Shown: in pieces, positions 9,701-16,839 of the stretch | Layout: every line of letters starts with the position of its first letter | How positions within the stretch are numbered: position 1 is the stretch's first letter | NCBI RefSeq assembly: GCF_003719335.1 | Contig: NZ_RIAS01000009.1 | Coordinates: 124,001-188,000 of the forward strand | Direction of reading: 5' to 3' | Length of the DNA: 64,000 nt | DNA from: Paenibacillus amylolyticus | Lineage (GTDB): Bacteria; Bacillota; Bacilli; Paenibacillales; Paenibacillaceae | Position numbers and translations under genes: made by a program | Notes under the pieces: generated by a model | Databases searched by the model: none | Told to the model about the DNA's origin: nothing | The model's input: only the letters and a program-made list of their open reading frames with translations

Positions 9701-10684
9701 CTGACGACAAGCAACTTTGTTCCAGTATCCGATACGTACTGGATTAACGGTGGAATTGGTGAACTTGGAGATAAAGGGACAAGCGGATATAAGCCAGGAA
9801 CAAATGGGGTAACACCATACTCTCTAGAAGGAAGTTTTACACAATTCCCGACAGAACGGATATTGGTACCTTCTAACCGAGGTACGTTGACTCTTGCTTA
9901 CGATCCATCGATTGTAGATGAAGTCGGTTCGACCATTAGCGTATTCCGTTACTCCGATAAGAGCAATATCGGACAGTGGGAACCGATTGGTGGAGCTGTG
10001 GATACCAAGAAACATACTGTTACCGTTTCTTTCGACGAGTTTGGTTATTACAAAGTAATGAAGCAAAGTAAGAGCTACCCGGATATTACGAATCACCCGT
10101 GGGCAAGAAATATTCTAAATGCCCTATATTCCAAAGGCATCATGAACAATTTGCGCTTTAACGCGTTTGGTGCAGATGATCAGACGACACGTGGGGAGTT
10201 TGCTACCTTGCTGGTCAAAGGTTTGGATATTCCATTGAAGTATTCGAATACACAGACCTTCTCAGACGTTTCGCCAACAACCAGAAGCGATACGTGGGAT
10301 TATGCTTCCATTGAGACAGCAGCCAAAGCAGGGATCATAACAGGACTCAGTGATGGATTCTTTGGTGTGGAAGATCCAATTACACGTGAGCAAGCGGCAG
10401 TAATGATCGCACGAGCGATGAGCATGAAGCTTGCTGCGAATGATAGTAAACTCGCGGGGACATTGTCTAAATCCTTCCAGGATTCTAATCAGATTGAGTA
10501 CTATGCCCGTCCTTCGGTGCAGGCTGTATCCAAGGCGAAAATCATGGAAGGCAGCCCTGTGCAGGGGAATGCCAAGTTATTCCTCTTTAATCCGAAAGGT
10601 AACCTGACTCGTGCTGAAGCGGGCAAAATTGCTGTAGAATTGTTCAAGAAAGGTACCAAACTTTTCCCTAAAACGCTAAGCTAA
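6779..10684 (+). CDS. Large surface protein with three C-terminal SLH domains
   Basis: A 1301-residue exported protein. Residues 1-34 form a signal peptide with likely cleavage after SVASA. The long middle (about 35-1090) is rich in Thr, Ser, Asn and beta-type sequence, with Ig-like stretches but no enzymatic motif I recognise. Three SLH domains end the protein: about 1098-1157 (starts YPDITNHPW), 1160-1220 (contains TREQAAVMIARAM) and 1232-1295 (contains LTRAEAGKIAVELF). SLH domains bind pyruvylated wall polymer, so CsaB encoded upstream should anchor it. GAGGAGAG at 6761-6768 precedes ATG 6779. The gene is flanked by terminators on both sides and so is monocistronic. Its function beyond surface attachment cannot be told. 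Confidence 0.9.
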   Translation: MQQRKRPLIWIMLVTMVLSLFPQGLFGGSVASAANALTTYFTPDNTAISQTADLNIEDSANARFLTRDRAYQTTQGTITITGAYAFVSKDTMRVKVEQLNSVSLPSNKTKWEPDATRSNTTAVTASTSGNNNFTANNITLFPGFNRITFTGTQGSVERSDTFYVLYDQVPFIQDFKIFTDPSTGSNTSYGLNEGAQTVVNTQFVSVQGKVQNAIKVTVSLNGGEELDSSLLQNGTFFTPQLKLTAGLNNLKFRIANGSDSILTERAVYYYDKDQPFSTLNVSLTSGGTTDTKSLLNNIPTFSNAAIEAKLEVQMVLPYIASNSSFKDSGSFTVNGTTMTFSNATETIIPGPDGSTPEYRIVTFTTDNAYPLQTSTTTPTEILKNQSVNAVVGHGTFSSGYQGKFTYAPGVKAITNMYYLPDYSGGAVTNKVPLDNAQIATADFYILVESSQAIAGEMVKGEYLPTGTTKLTIEGAPTGTNVPTGLSNNQAVYLVKNVANGTQKIRFYYGNPDPHYDVTVSYAAKSYIYVANLYDGQNYTFNSKTTQSLTVNGEFVGFSTLVSPPFTSQLFVNGVARTPAGFPGTNGKFSFPLTIGGTGELVYGENTITITGTDKDGAGKTKVIEKKLRIYISDSNVSNIDKFMPVPVPTDGRVEFSKPDVSLYTPEEMVNIFKVTPDFIIRDGKYVTSKDRYDLVYKGGGATIANLYSGSKKIYSYQIPVSDTQDPNKTTDDGHIADFAGNQDEFMIRVRNYIFDAPGSHVYTLELINSTGARTTQRLEIVREPSSYRILSPVATVGQQIVVNKNYVHFDIEAEGATQVLIGKEAAVKRPDMDNRFILDYVGLSPDKNNAIKIQITRDGGKINDTVNVFYTSTVGVDAQYMAPKVANKYSAFNKKLELSFPKGTILQSASKSSSGVIKFYPDNKILFGIADPKDGVLERKNDYGFNIGQADPRSTGGLSPITVPTILTEMFNSNLTTSNFVPVSDTYWINGGIGELGDKGTSGYKPGTNGVTPYSLEGSFTQFPTERILVPSNRGTLTLAYDPSIVDEVGSTISVFRYSDKSNIGQWEPIGGAVDTKKHTVTVSFDEFGYYKVMKQSKSYPDITNHPWARNILNALYSKGIMNNLRFNAFGADDQTTRGEFATLLVKGLDIPLKYSNTQTFSDVSPTTRSDTWDYASIETAAKAGIITGLSDGFFGVEDPITREQAAVMIARAMSMKLAANDSKLAGTLSKSFQDSNQIEYYARPSVQAVSKAKIMEGSPVQGNAKLFLFNPKGNLTRAEAGKIAVELFKKGTKLFPKTLS

Positions 10685-10711
10685 TTTATCCGATATGGAA
10701 ATGTTTTAGGA

Positions 10712-10750
10712 AGAACCTGTCCCTTTAACAAGAAGGGACAGGTTCTTTTT
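10712..10750 (+). terminator. Rho-independent terminator after the SLH gene
   Basis: Perfect fourteen-base stem (10712-10725 with 10733-10746) and a T tract ending at 10750. Confidence 0.95.
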
Positions 10751-10820
10751 ATGGGTAAATATGAGATTGTATAGAATGCATTTATAATAGAAGGAAACGG
10801 TTTTTTACCAATAACTATTT

Positions 10821-10849
10821 TTGTAATTTGCTAGAGATTAAGATACAAT
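10821..10849 (+). promoter_or_regulatory. Candidate sigma-A promoter for the 113-residue gene
   Basis: TTGTAA at 10821-10826, a 17-base spacer, and TACAAT at 10844-10849. It lies 40 bases upstream of ATG 10890 and downstream of the preceding terminator, as expected for a separate unit. Confidence 0.55.
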
Positions 10850-10889
10850 AGCGGTAAATACACAATGATCTAGAGGGTGAAGTTAGCTT

Positions 10890-11231
10890 ATGAAACCGAT
10901 TTATTCTAAGGCCCAACTGGGCTACATGAAGGCAAAGACACAGTTTGAGAAGCAAGCAGTCTTTCTGGAGAAAAAACTGGAAGATACACGTAAGACACAG
11001 GAGATATCTCAGGAAGTGATGGAAGGGCTTGTTCAGACGACCGGCTTCCATGATGCGTATAATAATCTGGTTCTAGCGGAAAACGAACTGATCGAATGGT
11101 CTCATACAACAATGAAACATGAGAAGACGTATCGTGAGAACCGTATCGCGATTGATGACATGTATTTGAAACTAAATAGTGATCCAAAAATGCGTGCACA
11201 CATTATTGATTTGGCAATGAAAATTCGATAA
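10890..11231 (+). CDS. Small conserved-looking cytoplasmic protein, unknown function
   Basis: A 113-residue charged protein without signal peptide or membrane segment. Residues 10-50 and 65-90 are rich in Lys, Glu and Gln with heptad-like spacing, suggesting a helical, possibly coiled-coil protein. GAGGGTGAAG just upstream of ATG 10890 is a good ribosome binding site, and the gene is bracketed by its own candidate promoter and a terminator. I do not recognise the family. No Cys, His cluster or nucleotide-binding motif is seen. The group II intron lies directly behind its terminator. Confidence 0.75.
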   Translation: MKPIYSKAQLGYMKAKTQFEKQAVFLEKKLEDTRKTQEISQEVMEGLVQTTGFHDAYNNLVLAENELIEWSHTTMKHEKTYRENRIAIDDMYLKLNSDPKMRAHIIDLAMKIR

Positions 11232-11251
11232 TCTACAAAACGACACAGGAA

Positions 11252-11277
11252 AGAGGGCCAACTGGCTCTCTTTTTTT
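11252..11277 (+). terminator. Rho-independent terminator that abuts the group II intron
   Basis: agagggcc (11252-11259) pairs with ggctctct (11264-11271), followed by seven T residues. The intron RNA begins about 9 bases further on. Group IIC introns are known to insert behind such terminators, so this hairpin probably served as the insertion target. Confidence 0.9.
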
Positions 11278-11812
11278 ATTTTGGCGTGCCCAGCTAAGCA
11301 CGCATCTTCTAGCCGGTGAAAGTCCGGTCGCAGGAGGGGCCAAGCCTCTGCGTAGCTAGGATACTTGCGTATGGCGAAATCTGTGCGCAAAAGCGTATCG
11401 ACGAAAGTACCTGTCAGAGACAGGGCGAGCAACAGGTCCAGGCTGTAACATGAAGTGAATCTTGCCGCGTCGTCAAAAAGGCCTCGCAAGAGGGACAAGA
11501 GGAAGCCGAGTCTCGTAAAATTGGACGAAGGCCATGGAAGCTGCGAAGAACTTGGAACAGCAGCGAAGAATCCTCCGGCGTATAGGGAGCAGCATGGAAT
11601 GAAAGAGGATGCAGTGAACTGGGAAGATCCTCCCCCACACGGATTTTTTTTAGGAATTCGTAAAGAGACATTCTAAAAGTCAAAAAGACGAAGTGAACCG
11701 TCAGTGGGAAGGGAGTCCGAGGGGCTCATAGTACCGAAGAACCCAAGGACAACATAACCTTGGGGAGGGAAGGAGCCTGCTTTGTTTATGCTTTTGGAGG
11801 AAATACGAGTGA

Positions 11813-13079
11813 GTGAGTGCCAAACGGCTAACAACACCAAAGGAAAAAGTTCAACAACTCCAAGAAAAGCTAGGTCATGTGGCCAAGAAGAACAGCAAGC
11901 ATAAATTCCATGCGTTGTATGACAAAGTTTACCGGTGGGATATCTTGCACGAAGCCTGGAGACGAGTGAAAACGAACAAAGGAGCGGCAGGTGTAGATGC
12001 GGTGACGCTGGCAGACATAGAGGAACAAGGAGAACAGACCTTTCTCAAGGACTGTGAAGGAGCGTTGAAAGAAGGCAAATACCATCCGCAGCCTGTACGG
12101 CGGCACTATATCCCAGAGAAAGATGGGAAGCAAAGACCGCTGGGCATACCCACTGTGCGTGACCGAGTGATCCAGATGGCAACAAAACTTGTGATTGAGC
12201 CCATCTTTGAAGCGGATTTTGAGGATGTATCCTTTGGATTTCGTCCGAAACGGAGTGCGAAAGGAGCGCTGGAACGAATACGGAAAGCCTGTAACCGCAA
12301 AGGGAATTGGGTAGTCGATGTCGATATCCAAGGGTACTTCGATAACATAAATCAAGAGAAGCTGATGAAATTGGTGCAGATGCGCATCAGTCATCGGAGG
12401 ATCTTGAAGTTAATCCGGAAGTGGCTTGGAACGGGAATCATGGAAGAAGGAAACGTACGGCGCGCTGATGTAGGGACACCGCAAGGGGGGCATCTCTCCA
12501 CTGCTTGCGAATATCTATTTGAACTACCTTGACCGATTGTGGGAGAAACACGGAAGTGGAGTGGGAGAATTGACAAGGTATGCAGATGATTTTGTGGTGG
12601 TGTGCAAAACGAAAAAGGACGCGGAACATGCGTATGAACTTATACGCAGAATCATGGAGCGTCTGGAACTCACCCTGCACCCGACTAAAACCCGCATGGT
12701 AGGCCTATGGACAGGAGAGGAAGGATTCGATTTCTTAGGGATGCACCACCGAAAAACAAAAGCAGAAACGTTGCAAGGGAAGGGATATTACACCACGCAA
12801 CAATGGTTAAGCAAAAAGGCAGAAGAACGTATTCGTGGAGTGGTTAAAGAGCGATTATGCCCGCCAAGTATGCGATCCAAATCGTTTGAGGAACAGGTGA
12901 AATGGCTCAATCCGAAGATCCAAGGATGGAGAAATTACTACTACACGAATTACAGCCAGAAAAGATTAGCGAAGCTGGACTGGTATATATTGCAACGGTT
13001 AACCCGATGGTACGCGAAGAACAGGCAACGCAGAAAATGGATGGGTTCAATAGCAGAGGTCAAATATATCGCTGCTTAA
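11813..13079 (+). pseudogene. ltrA: Group II intron maturase/reverse transcriptase, frameshifted
   Basis: Two overlapping frames together give a maturase of about 422 residues. The first part (GTG 11813 to stop 12530-12532, binding site TTGGAGGA) contains the N-terminal RT motifs, including VDVDIQGYFDNI and GTPQGG. The second part resumes in another frame at 12492 with ISPLLANIYLNYLDR, then has the catalytic YADDFVVV motif and a thumb/X maturase domain ending GWRNYYYTNYSQ and a basic tail. The break falls within a run of six G at 12485-12490. The canonical PQGGVISPLL would be restored by adding two bases. The protein should therefore end early, before the YADD box, unless ribosomes slip at the G run. 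No HNH endonuclease domain follows. Confidence 0.9.
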
Positions 13080-13134
13080 TATGGATTAAAAACGATGTTG
13101 TAATTTGCATGCCCATGGATGAAAAACATCGGAA

Positions 13135-13166
13135 AGCCGTATGAGGGAAAACCTCACGTACGGTTT
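13135..13166 (+). ncRNA. Group II intron domain V
   Basis: Hairpin AGCCGTATGAGGG / CCTCACGTACGGTT with a GAAA-type loop. The AGC at 13135-13137 is the catalytic triad. It lies 56 bases after the maturase stop codon, where domain V is expected. The rRNA-like conservation of this hairpin supports the intron call. Confidence 0.85.
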
Positions 13167-13204
13167 GATGAGGAGGGGCTGGGTCATACCAGCCCTTTAC
13201 TCTA

Positions 13205-13736
13205 GAATTTTGTGGAATTTGTCGCTTCATTGTCAAAAATAGAGGGTATAAATAAACGTCCATTGCATTTCTGACTCCTTCATGTTGCAAGGAATGAATC
13301 AGCAAAGTGGCGTTACGACTGGTTTTGAACGCGCTAGAAACCCGCATTGCATCAATACATAAATAAGTTCAAAACTTTTTTTGAAGAATGCGCAACTTTT
13401 TGAAATCTACTGCGTTTAAGATGTAGAGTCAAAAACATTGGGGAACTTACCAAGAATGACCTCGTGAAGAATCTTGTCTATTTATTAGAAAAAATTGCTT
13501 TACGGCACGAGAGACCCATTGTATAATACGTAAGGTAGGATTAGGAAACTACTCTATTTACGTGTGATTCTATTATTATTCTAGGTAACAAGTTTCTGTG
13601 ATATGCTCACAGACATCATTTATATTAACTTGCTCAGAACTCTGGAAAGGGGGTGCAACAATATATGAGGAACACGAGCGACCCTATTAAAGAAAATTTA
13701 AATGTTATGAACACCCAAGGAGGAGAAAAAAAGGTT
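13205..13736 (+). promoter_or_regulatory. Upstream and leader region of the S-layer gene with two tandem translation starts
   Basis: About 530 bases between the intron and the S-layer signal peptide. It contains the promoter above and a long leader. Within it ATG 13665 has its own strong site (AAAGGGGGTG at 13647-13656) and reads in frame into the S-layer protein, adding 24 residues before the signal peptide. The second start, ATG 13737, has AAGGAGGAG at 13717-13725. ATG 13707 also lies in frame between them. The A/T-rich stretch 13205-13450 shows no gene. Confidence 0.6.
13499..13527 (+). promoter_or_regulatory. Candidate sigma-A promoter of the S-layer gene
   Basis: TTTACG at 13499-13504, a 17-base spacer and a perfect TATAAT at 13522-13527. 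Transcription from about 13534 would give a leader of roughly 200 bases before ATG 13737. The region between the intron end (13205) and this promoter has no gene; further upstream promoters are possible but not clear. Confidence 0.65.
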
Positions 13737-16682
13737 ATGAAGAAAATTTTATCCGTAGCATTGTCTACAGCAATGGCATTCTCAATGTTTGCTTCTGTAG
13801 CATTCGGTGATACAGCAGTTTCCCCGCAACAACAATTTGATGCATTGAAAGCAAAAGGTATCTTCGAAGGCTTCCCTAACGGTACAGCTGGATTGGATCA
13901 AGAGATGACTCGCGGTCAATTCGCAAAAGTTATCACTAAATTGCTTGGTTTGAAAGAAGTAACTGGTCAATTGTCTTACAAAGACAAAAACTACACAGCT
14001 AAAAACTGGGCTGTACCTTACATCGAAGCGGTAACTGCTGCGGGTATCATGCAAGGTAAAGACACAACTAAAAAAATCTTTGACTTCAACGGTAAAGTGA
14101 CAATCGCTGAAATGGCGACTATCCTTACTCGTGCGCTTGACCTGGAAGTTCCAGCTGAAACAAACAACAACGCTCCAGAATGGGCTAAAAAAGACGTTCA
14201 AGCAGCAATCAACGCTGGTCTGGTAGATGCTAACGCTAACTTCACAGCTAACGCTTCCCGCCAATTGTTGGTAGGTGCAGCTTATGCAGTGGATCAAGCT
14301 CAAAGCATTAAAGTTACTTCTTACGAAGTAAGCGAAGCTGGTAAAGTTGTTACTTTCAAAATCAGTGATGGTGAATCCGTTAAAGTAACTTTGGATAAAG
14401 CTCTCGAAGCTAACAAAGAAACTGAAGTGAAATTCACTTACAAAGAAAAGCAATTCACTGAGAAAGTTACTTATGTAGTAACTGAAGCAACTAAATTGCA
14501 ATCCGTAACTGCTGACAACTTGAAAGAAGTAACACTTACATTCGACGGTAAAGTTGATAAGTCTACTTCTGAGTTGAAAGACAACTACAGATTGAATGGT
14601 AACCTGACAGTTAAATCTGCAGTGTTAAGTGCTTCTGGAAACCAAGTGGTATTGACTTTGGATCAAGACCAAGCTTTCAGAAACCAACAAAAATACACTG
14701 TAACAGTTACTGGCGTTAAAGCTGGTACTAAAACAATTGAAGCAAGCAATGTTGAGTTTACTCCAGTAGACAACAAGCTTCCTGAAGTTGTAAGTGTAAC
14801 TGGTTTGGGAACTAAAGCAATCAAAATCATCTTCAGCGAGCCTGTAAAACAATCCTACACTAACAACTTCCAAGTTGATGGTCAAGGTTTCTACAGCTCT
14901 CCAAATGTTGAAGGTCGCGAGGTTATTCTGAAATCCAGCTCTGCTTTGACTGTTGGTGAGCACACTCTGACAGTAACTGGCGTTGAAGATTTCGCAGGTT
15001 TCAAATCTTTGAAATCCGACCACAAGTTCTCCGTTGTTGAAGATAACACTGCTCCAACAATCGCAGAAGCTACTGCAACTTTGGAAAAACTGACTGTAAC
15101 ATTCAGTGAGGATATCGATGATTCTACACTGGACAAAGCTAACGTTTATCACAAACGTGGTGATTCCAAAATCAACCCTAGCAGAATCGTAAGATTGTCT
15201 GCTAACAAATATGAGTTCTACTTCGATACTGATAAAGCATTGCCTTCTTACGAAACTACAATTTTCGTAGAGAAAGTAAAAGACTTCTCTGGTAACGAAA
15301 TTACTCAAACATCCAAGCTGGTTAAAGCTGAAATCGATACAGAGCGTCCACAAGTTCTGGATGCACGTGTAACGACTGGAAACAAAAAACAATTGGCTTT
15401 GACTTTCAGCAAGCCACTTGCAAATCAAGATTTCTTGAAATTGATCACTGTTAAAGATAAAGACGGTAAAGTTCGTCAAATCTCTAACGTATCTTTCAAA
15501 GATTCTTCAACTAAAAATATTCTCTTGGTTGACTTCTTCTCGGATCTTCCAGAAGGAACTAACACTTTGAATATTGCTGGAGTTAAAGACGCTACTGTTC
15601 TTGGTAACGTAATGCTGGATTACAACACTACATTTAATGTAGGTGACACTACAGCTCCTAAGGTTGCTTCGGTATCCTTCAACGTTTCTGACAACACACG
15701 TCGTGCAGTAATCGTATTCGACGAGAAAATGGATCCAGAATCCTTGTTGAATCGTGCTAATTACTCTCTGACATTCGATGGCACTGAAATTGGTCTGCCT
15801 AGCGATGCTTATCTGTCTGTAACACAAGACGGCAAAGCAGTTGTAATCGAATTGCCAGTAACAATCAGCAACAAAGACGTTACTAAAGATCGTTTGACTA
15901 AAATCAGAGTACAAGGCGTTAAAGATGTAGCAGGTAACTACATTGCTAACTTCAACAAAGAGTTGGTATTGAGTGATTATGCTAACATTGCAACTGTTAA
16001 TTACAACACTGACGGTAACACTGCTTCCCTGACAGGAAAACGTGATATCAAAGTTAAATTGAATCAATCCGTATCTCGTGTTGTTAACAAAGATGCTGTA
16101 AAAGTATCTGGTTACAATGTAACTGATGTTGTTGCTAACGATACAGATACAATCACAATCAAAGTTGATCGTGATATCTACTCACCAGCAGGCTTGACTG
16201 TTGCATTCGATGCTAATACTAAATTCATCGGTGCTGCTCAAAACGAAATCACGTTCGTTGGTGCTGTAACAATCAACTCCAACATTAAAGATGAAGTTGC
16301 ACCTGAAGTAGCAGATAACCAAAACATTTATGCTACAACTGTTACTGGTTCAACTTACAGTGCAAAAGTTAACGTTACAGAGAACTTGAAAAAAGATGCT
16401 GCACTTGTTAATCTTTATGCACAAGATCTGGTTGTAACTCGTCTGTCTGATAACAAAGTTGTACCAGCTTTGTCTACTCAAAATGACTTCTACTATGAAG
16501 TTGTGGATGTTACTGATGCAGTAGCAGGTACTACTCCGGCTGCTCCTTACTTCATCGTGAAAATCGTTGACGCTAACGGTAGCCCAGCTGGTTACTCCAT
16601 TGAGATCAAAGATAACGCTAAGTATATCCAAGATACTCAAGGTAATGTAATCAAAGCTAAAGGTGCAGTTAGAACTCAATAA
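13737..16682 (+). CDS. Probable main S-layer protein, N-terminal SLH domains
   Basis: A 981-residue exported protein. The signal peptide MKKILSVALSTAMAFSMFAS is followed by likely cleavage near VAFG. Three SLH-type segments follow at about residues 28-77 (EMTRGQFAKVITKLLGL), 80-140 (NWAVPYIEAVTAAGIMQG) and 143-185. The remaining 790 residues are Ig-like beta domains rich in Val, Thr, Lys and Asp. Codon use is strikingly restricted (for example mostly AAA, GTT/GTA, ACT, GAA), unlike the neighbouring SLH genes, which is typical of a very highly expressed gene. Together with the long leader, dual starts and terminator, this points to the bulk S-layer subunit. Start 13737 is chosen at the signal peptide; ATG 13665 would give a 1005-residue precursor. 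Binding to the wall should depend on CsaB. Confidence 0.9.
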   Translation: MKKILSVALSTAMAFSMFASVAFGDTAVSPQQQFDALKAKGIFEGFPNGTAGLDQEMTRGQFAKVITKLLGLKEVTGQLSYKDKNYTAKNWAVPYIEAVTAAGIMQGKDTTKKIFDFNGKVTIAEMATILTRALDLEVPAETNNNAPEWAKKDVQAAINAGLVDANANFTANASRQLLVGAAYAVDQAQSIKVTSYEVSEAGKVVTFKISDGESVKVTLDKALEANKETEVKFTYKEKQFTEKVTYVVTEATKLQSVTADNLKEVTLTFDGKVDKSTSELKDNYRLNGNLTVKSAVLSASGNQVVLTLDQDQAFRNQQKYTVTVTGVKAGTKTIEASNVEFTPVDNKLPEVVSVTGLGTKAIKIIFSEPVKQSYTNNFQVDGQGFYSSPNVEGREVILKSSSALTVGEHTLTVTGVEDFAGFKSLKSDHKFSVVEDNTAPTIAEATATLEKLTVTFSEDIDDSTLDKANVYHKRGDSKINPSRIVRLSANKYEFYFDTDKALPSYETTIFVEKVKDFSGNEITQTSKLVKAEIDTERPQVLDARVTTGNKKQLALTFSKPLANQDFLKLITVKDKDGKVRQISNVSFKDSSTKNILLVDFFSDLPEGTNTLNIAGVKDATVLGNVMLDYNTTFNVGDTTAPKVASVSFNVSDNTRRAVIVFDEKMDPESLLNRANYSLTFDGTEIGLPSDAYLSVTQDGKAVVIELPVTISNKDVTKDRLTKIRVQGVKDVAGNYIANFNKELVLSDYANIATVNYNTDGNTASLTGKRDIKVKLNQSVSRVVNKDAVKVSGYNVTDVVANDTDTITIKVDRDIYSPAGLTVAFDANTKFIGAAQNEITFVGAVTINSNIKDEVAPEVADNQNIYATTVTGSTYSAKVNVTENLKKDAALVNLYAQDLVVTRLSDNKVVPALSTQNDFYYEVVDVTDAVAGTTPAAPYFIVKIVDANGSPAGYSIEIKDNAKYIQDTQGNVIKAKGAVRTQ

Positions 16683-16701
16683 TCTATCGCACAATATGAA
16701 G

Positions 16702-16736
16702 AGTGGTCTAGAGATTTTTCTCTAGGCCACTTTTTA
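16702..16736 (+). terminator. Rho-independent terminator after the S-layer gene
   Basis: Twelve-base stem agtggtctagag (16702-16713) with 16720-16731 including one G-U pair, then a T tract. Confidence 0.93.
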
Positions 16737-16839
16737 TTATTTTAGGTAGTTATTGATATTTCACAACAACATCGTAACTTTCTTTCCTCTTCAAACGTTT
16801 ATACTATATAGCAACAAGCAACTTATGGGAGGTTTGGAA

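Larger units (their letters stand above)
11286..13204 (+). mobile_element. Group II intron, probably class IIC
   Basis: Structured RNA of about 1.9 kb with an internal maturase/reverse-transcriptase gene. The 5' end reads GTGCCCAGC just behind a terminator, followed by GTGAAAGTCC elements typical of domain I. The 3' end holds a domain V hairpin starting AGCCGT near 13135, then a domain VI hairpin (GGGGCTGGG paired with CCAGCCC), ending near TTTACTCTA. Both boundaries are judged by eye and may be off by a few bases. Class IIC is supported by insertion after a terminator, a short maturase (about 422 codons) and no endonuclease domain. The encoded maturase is frameshifted, so autonomous movement is doubtful, though the RNA could still be spliced or mobilised by a maturase supplied in trans. 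It separates the 113-residue gene from the S-layer gene. Confidence 0.85.

Noticed and set aside
13782-15479. Long minus-strand open frames under the S-layer gene
   Set aside because: Caused by the narrow codon use of a highly expressed gene; no binding site and no protein-like pattern.
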